Shown: positions 1 through 9,235, numbered from the stretch's first letter. The stretch is DNA of 64,000 bases from Bacteroidales bacterium (GCA_016286055.1 JAEERW010000012.1:1-64000), one strand, 5' to 3'. Numbers and translations: made by a program. The notes: generated by a model not told the origin, from the letters alone.

Positions 1-55
1 GTGTTAGGCCTGCCGCTAGCGTTTATCCTGAGCCAGGATCAAACTCTCCGTTGTA
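1..55 (-). rRNA. rrs: 16S rRNA, 5' end (partial)
   Basis: Read on the minus strand, bases 47-37 give the universal 16S start motif AGAGTTTGATC followed by CTGGCTCAGGATAAACGC, the conserved 5' region of bacterial 16S rRNA. Only about 55 bases lie inside the window; the rest of the operon runs off the left edge. The exact mature 5' end is inferred from the usual distance of 7-9 bases before that motif. Confidence 0.95.
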
Positions 56-216
56 TAAATTCTTTCTTATTATCAGGGGGTCTGTGTTATCTTACTTATC
101 GTAAGGTTTCCCGTTCTTTCTTGTTCGTCACATCGTATGATGTGCTCAAACGCCTTGTGCTTCCTGTCAGTATTTTCAATGTGCGTGGCGAAGTTTCTTT
201 CTCAAATTTCGCGGTG

Positions 217-248
217 CAAAGTTAGGTAGGTTTCTGTTCTCCTCCAAA
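217..248 (-). promoter_or_regulatory. rRNA operon promoter, proximal
   Basis: On the minus strand TTTG (248-245), a 20-base spacer and TAACTTTG (224-217) match the Bacteroidota housekeeping promoter. It lies about 160 bases before the 16S start, leaving a leader for processing. Confidence 0.75.
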
Positions 249-339
249 CTTTTTATGTTTAGTTTGTGTTAAGGTTTCAAGTTTTTTTTCACTTTCAACT
301 CTTAATTTCAACGTGCGTCGTTCTTTGTTTTTGCGGGTG

Positions 340-372
340 CAAAGGTAAGGAGTTTTCTTGCCTACTTCCAAA
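340..372 (-). promoter_or_regulatory. rRNA operon promoter, distal
   Basis: A second minus-strand promoter: TTTG (372-369), a 21-base spacer and TACCTTTG (347-340). It lies about 120 bases before the proximal one; tandem promoters are typical of rRNA operons. Nothing else coding is visible between 56 and 448. Confidence 0.75.
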
Positions 373-448
373 TTTTTTGAGTGTTTTTTTTATAGTTTTA
401 ACAAAGTTTTTTTTAGGCTGTGTAAATTAGATGTTTATACAAACAAAA

Positions 449-476
449 ACTGCCGTGTTTTTGGGTACACGGCAGT
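449..476 (-). terminator. Terminator after xylA
   Basis: A perfect 10-bp stem (ACTGCCGTGT with ACACGGCAGT, 8-base loop) followed on the minus strand by a short T-rich run, 26 bases past the xylA stop codon. It separates the xylose genes from the rRNA operon downstream. Confidence 0.8.
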
Positions 477-501
477 TTAAAATATGAAAATACACTAATT
501 A

Positions 502-1815
502 CTAAGCGTACATTGCAACGATAGCTTCGTAAAGTTCTTGTTTGCCAGAAGTCTGTTTGGGTTCACCGTTCTTCTTGCCGTATTCGTAAACTTGTTCGAG
601 AGTGAGTTTGCCATTCTCGAAGTCTTTACCCATACCTTTGTCGAACGAAGCGTAACGTGCTTTTTTCATCTTCTTGTAAGGAGATTCTTCGAGCAATTTA
701 GCTGCGTTTTCAAGAGCACGAGCCATAGCGTCCATACCAGCGATGTGAGCGATGAAGATGTCTTCGAGGTCGGTAGAGTTGCGACGAGTTTTAGCGTCGA
801 AGTTTGTACCGCCGTTGCCGAGACCGCCGCCACGGATGATTTCCATCCAAGCTTGAACGAGTTCGTACTGGTCGATGGGGAACTGGTCGGTATCCCAGCC
901 GTTCTGGTAGTCACCACGGTTGGCGTCGATAGAGCCGAGCATGCCGTTGTCAACAGCAACTGCAAGTTCGTGTTCGAATGTGTGACCAGCGAGAGTAGCG
1001 TGGTTAACCTCGATGTTTACTTTGAAGTCTTTCTCCAAGCCGTGAGCTTTGAGGAATCCGATAACTGTCTCGGTGTCAACGTCGTACTGGTGTTTAGAGG
1101 GCTCCATAGGTTTGGGCTCGATAAGGAATGTACCTTTGAAACCTTTTTTGCGAGCGTAGTCGCGAGCCATTGTAAGCATAGTAGCCATGTGCTCTTTCTC
1201 ACGTTTTTGATCGGTGTTGAGAAGGCTCATGTAACCTTCGCGACCGCCCCAGAATACGTAGTTAGAAGCGCCAAGCTCGATACCAGCGTCGATGGCGTTC
1301 TTGATTTGAACGATAGCGCGGGCAACAACGTCGAAGTCGGGGTTTGTAGATGCACCGTTCATATAACGAGCGTTTCCGAATACGTTAGCAGTGCTCCAGA
1401 GAAGTTTAATACCGGTTTCTTTCTGTTTCTGTTTGAGGTAAGCAACAATTGCTTTGAGATTAGATTCGTATTCTTCGATTGAAGAACCTTCAGAAACGAG
1501 GTCTACATCGTGGAAGCAGTAGAAAGGAATACCGAGTTTTGTCATAATTTCGAAACCAGCATCGGCTTTCTTTTTGGCAATTTCAACGGCGTCTTTGCCC
1601 TCGTTCCAAGGGAATTTCTTTGTGCCACCGCCAAACTGGTCAGCACCTTCAGCACAGAGAGTGTGCCACCATGCCATTGCAAAACGCAACCAGTCTTTCA
1701 TTTTTTTGCCCATTATAACTTTTTCAGCATCATAGTAATGAAATGCCAGAGGATTTTTCGAATCTTTGCCTTCGAATTTGATTTTTCCGATTTTAGCGAA
1801 ATATTCTTTTGCCAT
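502..1815 (-). CDS. xylA: Xylose isomerase
   Basis: Converts D-xylose to D-xylulose in the cytoplasm, the entry step of the isomerase pathway. At 437 aa it has the length of the longer class II xylose isomerases. The catalytic histidine sits in FHDVD (101-105). Metal ligands are visible in EPKPMEP (233-239), NIEVNHAT (267-274), SIDANRGD (295-302) and WDTDQFP (307-313). It follows xylB by 36 bases on the same strand, and no promoter is seen between them, so the two genes probably form an operon that ends at the hairpin at 449-476. This start is the first ATG and begins the conserved N-terminus. Confidence 0.97.
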   Translation of the reverse strand: MAKEYFAKIGKIKFEGKDSKNPLAFHYYDAEKVIMGKKMKDWLRFAMAWWHTLCAEGADQFGGGTKKFPWNEGKDAVEIAKKKADAGFEIMTKLGIPFYCFHDVDLVSEGSSIEEYESNLKAIVAYLKQKQKETGIKLLWSTANVFGNARYMNGASTNPDFDVVARAIVQIKNAIDAGIELGASNYVFWGGREGYMSLLNTDQKREKEHMATMLTMARDYARKKGFKGTFLIEPKPMEPSKHQYDVDTETVIGFLKAHGLEKDFKVNIEVNHATLAGHTFEHELAVAVDNGMLGSIDANRGDYQNGWDTDQFPIDQYELVQAWMEIIRGGGLGNGGTNFDAKTRRNSTDLEDIFIAHIAGMDAMARALENAAKLLEESPYKKMKKARYASFDKGMGKDFENGKLTLEQVYEYGKKNGEPKQTSGKQELYEAIVAMYA

Positions 1816-1851
1816 TTTTTTGAATATTATATTGTTAATAAATAAAATTGA

Positions 1852-3336
1852 TTACAAGATTTTTCCAAGTTTTTCTTTCCATGCTTCGTAAGCGTCGTCG
1901 TAAGCGGCTTGATTCTTAACATCTGGGTCGGTAACCTCTACCTTTTTGAGGTTGCTGAATGCCTCTTCGGGCGAAGCGTAAATACCAGCGCCGATACCTG
2001 CACCACGAGCGGCACCAATTGAACCGTCGGTGTTGAAAAGTTCGATTGCAGCACCTGTTGTGGTAGCCAAGGTGTTGCGGAATACGGGAGAATAGAACAT
2101 ATTGGCTTTGCCTGCACGGATAACCTTAGTGTCGATGCCAATAGTCTTCATAATGTCCATACCGTATTTAAACGAGAAAGCAATACCTTCCTGACCTGCG
2201 CGGTAGAGGTGAGCTGCTTTGTGGATGTTAAAGTTGAGGTTCATTACTGCGGCTCCCGGATTTTGATTTTCGAGAACACGTTCTGCACCGTTGCCAAAAG
2301 GCATGATGCTAAGGCCCTCGCTGCCGATAGGAATGCCAGCAGCAATAGTGTCCATTGCAGAATAACTTGTCATACCAGCTCCAACCTGTTTGTTGAGCCA
2401 AGAGTTGAGGATACCTGTTCCATTGATACAGAGCAGAATGCCGAGACGGTTGGTTTGAGCAGTATGGTTAACATGTGCGAAAGTGTTGACACGCGACTGA
2501 GGATCGTATTTAACCTGTTCGCTAACGCCGTAAACAACGCCCGATGTACCACCTGTAGCAGCAATTTCGCCAGGATTTAATACGTTGAGCGAGAGTGCGT
2601 TGTTGGGTTGGTCGCCGCCACGGTAGGCAACTTTGATACCTTTAACAAGTCCAAGTTCTTTAGCAGCCTGCTCGGTGAGTTCGCCCTGAACCGAGAATGT
2701 GGGAACAATCTCAGGGATAATGTCTTTGGAGAACCCATAGTAGTCTAATAAGAACTGAGCCACGCAGTTGTTTTCAAAATCCCAGAACATACCTTCTGAA
2801 AGACCGCCAACAGTAGTTTTGATTTCGCCGGTGAGTTTCATAGCGATATAGTCGCCAGGTAGCATAATCTTGAAAATTTTGCTGTAAAGTTCTGGTTCGT
2901 TGTCTTTTACCCATTTGAGTTTCGACGCAGTAAAGTTACCGGGCGAGTTGAGCAAATGTCCGAGACACTTCTGTGTACCAATTTCCTTGAGCGCGGTAGC
3001 ACCGATTCCTGCAGCGCGGCTGTCGCACCAAATAATTGCGGGACGCAAAGGATTCTGGTCCTTGTCGACAGCAACAAGACCGTGCATCTGGTACGAAATA
3101 CCAATAGCCTGAATATCGGATGGATTAACGCACGACATTCTCATAACTTCAGCGAGCGCGAGTTTGAGGTTTTCCCACCAAAGGGTAGGCTCCTGCTCTG
3201 CCCAACCGGCTTTAATAGCTGTTATTTTCATTTCCTGCTTGGGATAAAAAGCCGATCCTTCGCACTTTCCGCTTTTGGCCTCAATCAGTGATACTTTTAC
3301 TGACGAACTGCCTATGTCAAAACCTAATAGATACAT
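1852..3336 (-). CDS. xylB: Xylulokinase
   Basis: Phosphorylates D-xylulose to xylulose-5-phosphate, feeding the pentose phosphate pathway. It is a 494-aa FGGY-family kinase: the N-terminal phosphate-binding motif GFDIGSSSVK is at residues 5-14, the substrate region YQMHGLVAVD near 90, and the C-terminal-lobe ATP motif GEIAATGGTSG near 258-268. It is upstream of xylA in an apparent xylB-xylA operon. A minus-strand promoter -7 box lies at 3386-3393, giving a leader of about 45 bases. Confidence 0.96.
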   Translation of the reverse strand: MYLLGFDIGSSSVKVSLIEAKSGKCEGSAFYPKQEMKITAIKAGWAEQEPTLWWENLKLALAEVMRMSCVNPSDIQAIGISYQMHGLVAVDKDQNPLRPAIIWCDSRAAGIGATALKEIGTQKCLGHLLNSPGNFTASKLKWVKDNEPELYSKIFKIMLPGDYIAMKLTGEIKTTVGGLSEGMFWDFENNCVAQFLLDYYGFSKDIIPEIVPTFSVQGELTEQAAKELGLVKGIKVAYRGGDQPNNALSLNVLNPGEIAATGGTSGVVYGVSEQVKYDPQSRVNTFAHVNHTAQTNRLGILLCINGTGILNSWLNKQVGAGMTSYSAMDTIAAGIPIGSEGLSIMPFGNGAERVLENQNPGAAVMNLNFNIHKAAHLYRAGQEGIAFSFKYGMDIMKTIGIDTKVIRAGKANMFYSPVFRNTLATTTGAAIELFNTDGSIGAARGAGIGAGIYASPEEAFSNLKKVEVTDPDVKNQAAYDDAYEAWKEKLGKIL

Positions 3337-3385
3337 ACTTAAAATGTTTTACTTTGTTTAAAAACTACAATGCTGTTATTTACCG

Positions 3386-3393
3386 CAAATGTA
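3386..3393 (-). promoter_or_regulatory. xylB -7 promoter element
   Basis: Minus-strand TACATTTG followed by GC matches the Bacteroidota -7 element and is 50 bases before the xylB start. No convincing -33 TTTG is present, which would fit a promoter that needs an activator, but that is inference. Confidence 0.55.
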
Positions 3394-3511
3394 AGAACGT
3401 TTTTTAAATAACGAATATTTTTTCTTTAAATTTTTAAGGGGATTTTGTTATTAATTGTTAAAACGGTAAGCACCAATATGTTGCAACAGCAACCAAAATA
3501 GGGAATGGTGA

Positions 3512-3648
3512 AGAAAAAAAACGGAGTGGTGACATCACGTCGGCACTCCATTTTTGTGAACTGTATTATTAAACTGTCATTATATAAAAGGTGTATCGTA
3601 TATAACCTCCTTTTTCGGATTGAACTATAAACTTTCTGTTTTTTAATG
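3512..3648 (-). ncRNA. Candidate small RNA, unknown family
   Basis: A stand-alone transcription unit of about 137 bases lies between the divergent xylB and dynamin-like genes. It starts from a consensus minus-strand promoter (3655-3686) and ends in a GC-rich hairpin (3523-3549; GGAGTG pairs with CACTCC, with an inner GAC/GTC stem) followed by eight T. The longest ATG reading frame inside has only three codons. An AAAGGAGG stretch is present but no ORF follows it. I do not recognise the RNA family; it could also be a leader whose gene is lost. Confidence 0.6.
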
Positions 3649-3686
3649 ACGATGCAAAGATACATCGTGTTTTTGATATTTCCAAA
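3649..3686 (-). promoter_or_regulatory. Promoter of the candidate sRNA, with operator-like palindrome
   Basis: Minus-strand TTTG (3686-3683), a 20-base spacer and TATCTTTG (3662-3655) form a near-perfect Bacteroidota promoter. The palindrome ACGATG-N8-CATCGT (3649-3668) is centred exactly on the -7 box, so a bound dimeric repressor would block it. The promoter is read directly; repression is inferred. Confidence 0.7.
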
Positions 3687-3911
3687 TTTTTTAACAAGAA
3701 TTTTCAAAATAAATGATAGATTTTTTATGATTTGATTAATATATAAAAAATGATAAAGATAGAGCATATAATTAATAATATATAATTACTTATTTTATTG
3801 TTAAAATAAAAACGATTGAGTATTAGAGTTCTAATAATAAAAATTTTAAGTATGATAAAGAATTATGATAATGAAATGATATTTTTGGGAGTAAAATAAT
3901 TTTGTAGGTAC
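3687..3911. other. AT-rich intergenic stretch
   Basis: About 225 very AT-rich bases between the small-RNA promoter and the dynamin-gene promoter. I see no ORF, hairpin or repeat here. Confidence 0.6.
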
Positions 3912-3941
3912 TTGATTTTTTGCTAAAATCTCCTTAACTTG
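3912..3941 (+). promoter_or_regulatory. Promoter of the dynamin-like operon
   Basis: TTG (3912-3914), a 20-base spacer and TAACTTG (3935-3941) match the Bacteroidota promoter. The leader to the ATG at 3962 would be very short, about 15 bases. Confidence 0.6.
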
Positions 3942-3961
3942 CCGACAAAAAGACAAACACT

Positions 3962-5923
3962 ATGCAAGGCAAAAAAATAGAAAGTCTTGAAGCATTTTTG
4001 CACGAAATTGCTACCGTTTCGGAGGCACTAAAAGGCGTATCAGACGATAATATAAAGGTTTGGACCGAGGGTAAGAAACAGATAGAAAGGGCTGTGAACC
4101 AATTTTATGGCGAAAAGCATTTTATCATTGTTACAGGAATGTTGAAGGCCGGAAAATCAACCCTCATCGACCTGCTTGCACGCACCCGCAAGGCAAGTCT
4201 TGTAGGCTTTGGTGTGGATACAACGTTGCGACCTGCCGTTATCAAAATGTCGGAAACCGAACCAGAGGGATGCATCAAGGTATACTATAAGCCCGACGGT
4301 ATGGACGAAAAAACTGCTATGCAGCAACTTACCGATAGTTTGCGCGGGTTGAAAGAGTTTTCAAAGATTCCTATCAAATACGAACTCAACGATAACTATC
4401 TGCGCAAGATACTGTGCAGCAAGGTAGAAGAATCTGACAACTGCCTCAATGCCGAGCCGCTTTTGGTGATTGTAGAGGTTCCACAAAACAACGAAAGCCG
4501 CTTCTTTGCCAACGATTGCATATTGTTGGATATGCCAGGATTGGATTCTACCAACAGCGTTCAGAGCCGCGACAACGAAAAGTACAAGGCATTTTTTGAT
4601 GAGTGCGATTTGCTCCTTTTTGTGCAGAGTAGCGTTGCGCCTATCAACAAAGAGGCAGGCAAATACTTAAAATACATAGGGTTAACTCGCGACGAAAGTA
4701 CTTACAGCCTTGTGCAAAATGTGATGAACGTAAAATATTGGCAGCACGAATCAGTTACCGACAAGGAACAGCAAAACCAAACTCGCGATGGTATTAAGGC
4801 TTTTAAACAATGTCTCGACAAGGACAACGCCGAAATTAAACCATACCGTGTAAATCTTGGAATGGCTTACGATGCAATTCTCGGTAGCGACGACGACCTA
4901 AAAACCAATAAATCAGAGTTGTTGAAAGATTCGCACTTCACCGAAATGGAAGACAATCTAATTACCGACATTGCCAACAATGGAGGGTATCGTCATTTAG
5001 CCCATTGCGCCGACGTGTTGCGAAACACACTCTCTAACACCATCACCAACACCGAAAAACAAATTGAGGAGATAAAATCAAGATTATCAGAACTTTCGGA
5101 TGATGAAAAATCTTTGAAGCGGAAGATATCCAAGATTAAACGTGCATACGAGAATTATCAATTCCGCCCTATGCAATTTGCTGTAAGCGAGAATCTTATC
5201 AAAGAGATTAAAGAAAACCTCTTTAAAGAATTTGACTATATAAAATCGTCGGAAAAATACAGCGGCAAAATCACTATCCAACCCGAAGACGACAACACAA
5301 AGATTAAAGCCAAGGCAACATATCTCACCGAATTTATGAACGAATGTGGTGTATTTGCAAAAAAATACATAAGAGATTCATTTAAAGAGGCTTACTTAGA
5401 CAATCTTGTTAACAAAAACGATGTCAGCAAAAACGCTATACAACTTGCTCAGGAGGAGTTGAAGGTGGTAGCCGAAGGATTAAAAGACGATGACATATTG
5501 CTAAACACCGATATGATTTCTGCCAACGCCAACAAGATAGGCGAGTTAGACAGCACTTTTGCCTTTGCCGACTTTGACGGTGGAAGATTTGAACCTCAGC
5601 GTCCGTGGTATCTGTTCGGTTTTCAAAAAAAGATAGAATACAATCTCAACAGGATTTACGACAAGATTTTTCAACATTACTCCGCCGAACTGTCAAAACT
5701 TATTGGCAACAACAACGTTACAAAAATAATAACCACACTTTTGAAATCCGTTATCCAAGACGACCTTCAACCGCAACTCGTGGAGTGTGAAAAATCTCTT
5801 TCGCAAATGCAAGGGGTTATCGAAACGCTCAGCCGCGACGAATCGCTGCTTAAAGATGCTGTGGTAACGCTGAAATCAATGAAGTCGCCCGATGCGGAGA
5901 GCATAAAAACTATCAATAACTAA
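3962..5923 (+). CDS. Dynamin-like large GTPase
   Basis: A 653-aa bacterial dynamin-like protein. The P-loop GMLKAGKST is at 59-67, a switch I threonine pair at 87-88 (DTT) and the switch II motif DMPG at 190-193. A long, charged helical region from about 345 to the C-terminus (coiled coil near 355-400 and 610-640) resembles the stalk/trunk of membrane-remodelling dynamins. No transmembrane helix is seen in this protein; the next gene, 4 bases downstream, encodes a membrane protein, so the two are probably translated together and may act as a complex at the inner membrane. The physiological role is not known from sequence. Confidence 0.8.
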   Translation: MQGKKIESLEAFLHEIATVSEALKGVSDDNIKVWTEGKKQIERAVNQFYGEKHFIIVTGMLKAGKSTLIDLLARTRKASLVGFGVDTTLRPAVIKMSETEPEGCIKVYYKPDGMDEKTAMQQLTDSLRGLKEFSKIPIKYELNDNYLRKILCSKVEESDNCLNAEPLLVIVEVPQNNESRFFANDCILLDMPGLDSTNSVQSRDNEKYKAFFDECDLLLFVQSSVAPINKEAGKYLKYIGLTRDESTYSLVQNVMNVKYWQHESVTDKEQQNQTRDGIKAFKQCLDKDNAEIKPYRVNLGMAYDAILGSDDDLKTNKSELLKDSHFTEMEDNLITDIANNGGYRHLAHCADVLRNTLSNTITNTEKQIEEIKSRLSELSDDEKSLKRKISKIKRAYENYQFRPMQFAVSENLIKEIKENLFKEFDYIKSSEKYSGKITIQPEDDNTKIKAKATYLTEFMNECGVFAKKYIRDSFKEAYLDNLVNKNDVSKNAIQLAQEELKVVAEGLKDDDILLNTDMISANANKIGELDSTFAFADFDGGRFEPQRPWYLFGFQKKIEYNLNRIYDKIFQHYSAELSKLIGNNNVTKIITTLLKSVIQDDLQPQLVECEKSLSQMQGVIETLSRDESLLKDAVVTLKSMKSPDAESIKTINN

Positions 5924-5927
5924 AACT

Positions 5928-6890
5928 ATGAAACCGATTTTTAAACACCTTATATTATTATTGATTTTGGCGGGAGTATACTTTGCCGCCGATTTTTTAG
6001 AGAAGGGCATAATACTCAACGACATAACCCCCTACCCTGTTTTGGGTATTGTGTTTTGGGTGTTGCTGCTGTACATTGTGTTTGTGGTTGTAATTCAACC
6101 TATTATACAGTTTCGCAGATTAAAAAACATCAAATCGGTGGACGTTGACAAGGCGGCGAAAAAAATCCACAAACAACTTGAAAATCACAAATTTGAAGAC
6201 AAGGACAAGGAGGAGCATTGGCAGTCGCGAATATGGCACAGCATCAACGACGAACTTGTAACCAAGCGCGACAACGACCCAGAACGCAAGCAACGCCTCA
6301 CCGCCCTCATCGAAGAATACATCAAAACCGACAACCAACACAACGGCAAGGCAGAAAAAGCAAAAAAAATCATCAACAAATACAGTTGGAGCGCTGCCCT
6401 GTGCGTGGTTTTTAGCCGAAACAGTTTTTTAGACGGGCTTCTGATACTTTTTGCACAGTTGAATATGACTGTGGAAATTGCAAAACTCTATGGATATAAG
6501 CCGTCGCCAATATTTAACGCGCTGTGTTTCGGATGGATAGCCACCAATTCTATCATCACGGGATTGTTTTCGCAGGCGGGAGCCGAGGCTGTGGGTGACG
6601 TGTTTGCCGATTCGCTCACCAACGGCGACATCATCGAGGGCGGACTCACAAGCACCATACTCTCCAAAACAAGCGGAATGGTGGTAGAGGGTCTTGCTGC
6701 CGCCACAACTGTTTATGTTACAGGCAATATCGTGCTACTGCATCTGCAAGGTAGTCCCGAAATTAAGTTAGAAACACTATTCAGACTACGCCGCCGCGGA
6801 CGTTTGGAACTTATCAAAGAGATTCCCGCCAATGTGGCAGAAAAAATCAAAGGCGTGATGCCATCGTGGTTTGCAAAGGTTCCAGCCTAA
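5928..6890 (+). CDS. Membrane protein with DUF697/YcjF-like C-terminal region
   Basis: A 320-aa partner of the dynamin-like GTPase. Two hydrophobic helices lie near residues 5-25 and 37-62, followed by a charged cytoplasmic stretch (65-145). The C-terminal region from about 150 (FLDGLLILFAQLNMTVEIAK and TNSIITGLFSQAGAEAVGD) resembles the hydrophobic, amphipathic DUF697 domain found next to GTPases such as YcjX/YcjF. It probably anchors or recruits the GTPase. The gene begins 4 bases after the GTPase stop. Domain assignment is by eye and moderately sure. Confidence 0.6.
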   Translation: MKPIFKHLILLLILAGVYFAADFLEKGIILNDITPYPVLGIVFWVLLLYIVFVVVIQPIIQFRRLKNIKSVDVDKAAKKIHKQLENHKFEDKDKEEHWQSRIWHSINDELVTKRDNDPERKQRLTALIEEYIKTDNQHNGKAEKAKKIINKYSWSAALCVVFSRNSFLDGLLILFAQLNMTVEIAKLYGYKPSPIFNALCFGWIATNSIITGLFSQAGAEAVGDVFADSLTNGDIIEGGLTSTILSKTSGMVVEGLAAATTVYVTGNIVLLHLQGSPEIKLETLFRLRRRGRLELIKEIPANVAEKIKGVMPSWFAKVPA

Positions 6891-6920
6891 ACCTACCACC
6901 TATACCCTACCCCCACGCAT

Positions 6921-6946
6921 CCACCCAAAACCATCGGGTGGGTTTT
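6921..6946 (+). terminator. Possible terminator after the dynamin operon
   Basis: CCACCC (6921-6926) pairs with GGGTGG (6936-6941), followed by GTTTTG. The T run is short, so this is only a likely terminator, 30 bases past the stop codon. Confidence 0.45.
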
Positions 6947-7038
6947 GCCACCGTTTTTGAGTATCAACGCCACACAGTAAATGCCGTTCTGCATAGGTGC
7001 GTCGATGGTTTTCCTACAATGCGACAGAAAAGAAATCA

Positions 7039-7136
7039 AATTGCTTTCCGCAGAAAGCAAATTTTATTCAAAAATGCTTTTTGCAGAAAGCAAATTTTTA
7101 TTAATTTTGCTTTTTGTAAAAAGCATAAATTTTAGA
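7039..7136. repeat. 33-bp palindromic repeat array A, before an AAA ATPase
   Basis: Three tandem units of 32-33 bases. Each is an imperfect palindrome with TTGCTTT/AAAGCAA-type arms around a short loop and an A/T-rich flank. The array runs to within 5 bases of the ATPase start at 7141 and contains its probable promoter. The units are read in frame as an 11-residue peptide repeat on the plus strand, but no start or product supports translation. Confidence 0.85.
7080..7109 (+). promoter_or_regulatory. Probable promoter inside repeat array A
   Basis: TTTG (7080-7083), an 18-base spacer and TAATTTTG (7102-7109). Both boxes are made of repeat-unit sequence, so whatever binds the repeats would compete with RNA polymerase. 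The spacer is slightly short, so the call is moderate. Confidence 0.45.
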
Positions 7137-7140
7137 AGGT

Positions 7141-8340
7141 ATGGACGTATTATTTGACAGACAGGATATTATGCTAAGAACAACGTCGATGGATATTGTG
7201 CGTACGTTTACCAATAGCATAAATTGGTCGGCTCAGATGCTATGCATCAGAGGTGCAAGAGGTGTTGGAAAATCTACACTATTGAGACAGTATATAAAGC
7301 AAAACTTTGAAAATAAAAGTGATAAGGCATTATACTGTTCGTTAGATTGGGGATATTTTAGTCAGCACTCTATTTTGGAAGTGGCTGATAAGTTTTACAA
7401 AACTGGCGGAGAGTTGTTAGTATTAGACGAGGTACACAAATATGACAATTGGAGCCGCGAGATAAAAGAAATCTCCGAAACATATCCCACCTTAAAAGTG
7501 GTTATGAGTGGTTCGTCGCTATTGAAACTCCTTTCAGGAGATGCAGATTTATCGCGTAGATGCCGCAATTACAATATGCCAGGGCTGTCGTTTCGCGAAT
7601 ATCTGCATTTTTACAAGGGAATAACGCTAAGGTGGTACACATTGGAAGAAATTTTAACCAACTCTACGGCAATAGCAAGAGAGATAAACTCACAATGCCG
7701 TCCGTTGGAACATTTTCACAACTACCTTCAATACGGATATTACCCGTTCTATATATCAAATCCCATTGATTATTATCCACTTATAGAGCAAACCAAAAAT
7801 TATGTAATTGATGTGGAACTACCGCAGCAACGAAATGTAAATCCATCTAATTGCCGCAAAATCAAAGCACTAATTAACGTTTTGGCTCAAAATGTTCCTT
7901 TTGATGTGGATATTTCAAAACTTGCCCAATCAACATCGCTGCAACGCAACACCGTGCTCGAATATCTCAACTATCTCAACGACGCAAAACTTATAAATCT
8001 GTTGTTTAGCGACTTGGTTTCGGTAAAAAAAATGCAGAAGCCAGATAAAATTTTGCTCGAAAATCCAAATCTTCTCTATGCGCTCGCCACATCTCCTGTA
8101 AAAATAGGCACAGCACGCGAATGTTTTGCAGTTAACCAACTAAGTGTCAATCACACCGTTGAATACGGCAAACAAGAAGGAGATTTGAAAGTTGACGGCA
8201 AATACACTTTTGAGATTGGCGGCAACGGAAAGACATTCAAACAAATAGCAGGAATATCTGATTCTTACATTCTTGCAGATGATATTGAAAATCCACGCGG
8301 TAACAAAATTCCACTGTGGATGGTGGGATTTTTATACTAA
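7141..8340 (+). CDS. AAA ATPase, DUF4143 type
   Basis: A 399-aa P-loop ATPase with GARGVGKST (38-46) and Walker B LVLDEVH (93-99), an 'SGSS' sensor-like motif near 122-125, a winged-helix-like middle region and a C-terminal DUF4143-type region ending in FEIGGNGKT, which resembles a PD-(D/E)XK fold. Members are very common and variable in Bacteroidota; the function is unknown. It stands alone, preceded by its own palindromic repeat array and followed by a convergent gene. A second member with a different array is at 33519-34655. Confidence 0.8.
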   Translation: MDVLFDRQDIMLRTTSMDIVRTFTNSINWSAQMLCIRGARGVGKSTLLRQYIKQNFENKSDKALYCSLDWGYFSQHSILEVADKFYKTGGELLVLDEVHKYDNWSREIKEISETYPTLKVVMSGSSLLKLLSGDADLSRRCRNYNMPGLSFREYLHFYKGITLRWYTLEEILTNSTAIAREINSQCRPLEHFHNYLQYGYYPFYISNPIDYYPLIEQTKNYVIDVELPQQRNVNPSNCRKIKALINVLAQNVPFDVDISKLAQSTSLQRNTVLEYLNYLNDAKLINLLFSDLVSVKKMQKPDKILLENPNLLYALATSPVKIGTARECFAVNQLSVNHTVEYGKQEGDLKVDGKYTFEIGGNGKTFKQIAGISDSYILADDIENPRGNKIPLWMVGFLY

Positions 8341-8353
8341 CAAAAATTCTCCC

Positions 8354-9229
8354 CTACTTCACCACCTTATAAAACCCAGCAGGAACAGGTACTTCAAACT
8401 TCATAATCTTGCCGGTGGCAGGATGACGAAATGCGAGGGTGGCAGCGTGGAGGCAGACGCGACGGATTGGGTCGGTTTTGGCTCCATACTTAGCATCGCC
8501 AGCAACGGGACAGCCTATCTCGCTCATTTGCACGCGGATTTGGTTTTTGCGACCGGTGTCGAGGTTGAGTTTCACAAGCGAAAACTGGTCGTTGGAATTT
8601 AGCACCTCGTAGTTTGTAACGGCAAAGTCGCCGCCATTGTTGATCCACGAAGAGTGTATTTTAAGCATTTTATCCTCAGTAAGATACGATTTTATAGTGT
8701 CGCGTTTCTTGGGCGGAATGCCTTCTACCACAGCAAAATAACTGCGCTCTACCACCATATTGTTCCAATCGTTGCGGAGCATATCGCGGGCACGGAGACT
8801 TTTGGCAAACATCATTACGCCAGAGGTTTTGCGGTCTAAGCGGTGGACAACAAAAATATGAAGTCCCCTACCCTGTCGTCTTACGTGCTGATTTATAAAG
8901 TGATAGGCTGTATTTTCCTTATCTTTGTCGGTGCCCACAGATAGCAGACCTTCGCGCTTGTTTACCACAATAACATCGTTGTCTTCGTAGAGGATATTGA
9001 GGTATTTGTTTGAAAAACTACCCTTGGGGAGTTTCTGTTTGGGAAGGATACGCACCTCGTCGCCGGGTTTTAGAGCATAGTCAAAAGCCGTTGTACCAAT
9101 GCCCGAAACCACCACACGACCCGATTTGAGCATTTCGCGCACATCGGTACGACTGCGGTCGGCAAGTTTTTCAAACATAAAATCGAGCAATTTACCCTCT
9201 TTGTCGGATTTAAATACGATGTCTGCCAT
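8354..9229 (-). CDS. RluA-family RNA pseudouridine synthase
   Basis: Isomerises specific uridines in rRNA or tRNA to pseudouridine. At 291 aa it has an N-terminal S4-like RNA-binding region (about 10-70) and the RluA catalytic domain, with the signature HRLDRKTSG at 129-137 and catalytic Asp132. The later GRKNQIRVQM and GDAKYG motifs are present. It sits 6 bases downstream of the CobW-type gene on the same strand, so it is probably co-transcribed with it. The target site cannot be told from sequence. Confidence 0.92.
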   Translation of the reverse strand: MADIVFKSDKEGKLLDFMFEKLADRSRTDVREMLKSGRVVVSGIGTTAFDYALKPGDEVRILPKQKLPKGSFSNKYLNILYEDNDVIVVNKREGLLSVGTDKDKENTAYHFINQHVRRQGRGLHIFVVHRLDRKTSGVMMFAKSLRARDMLRNDWNNMVVERSYFAVVEGIPPKKRDTIKSYLTEDKMLKIHSSWINNGGDFAVTNYEVLNSNDQFSLVKLNLDTGRKNQIRVQMSEIGCPVAGDAKYGAKTDPIRRVCLHAATLAFRHPATGKIMKFEVPVPAGFYKVVK

Positions 9230-9235
9230 AATTAT

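Noticed and set aside
538-1482. 314-aa plus-strand ORF
   Set aside because: It is the reverse-frame shadow of xylA, whose motifs are all intact.
3426-3767. 113-aa minus-strand ORF
   Set aside because: It crosses a strong promoter and terminator, is low-complexity and has no family pattern.
6866-7135. 89-aa plus-strand ORF before the ATPase
   Set aside because: It overlaps the previous gene and a possible terminator, and its C-terminal half is the DNA repeat array.
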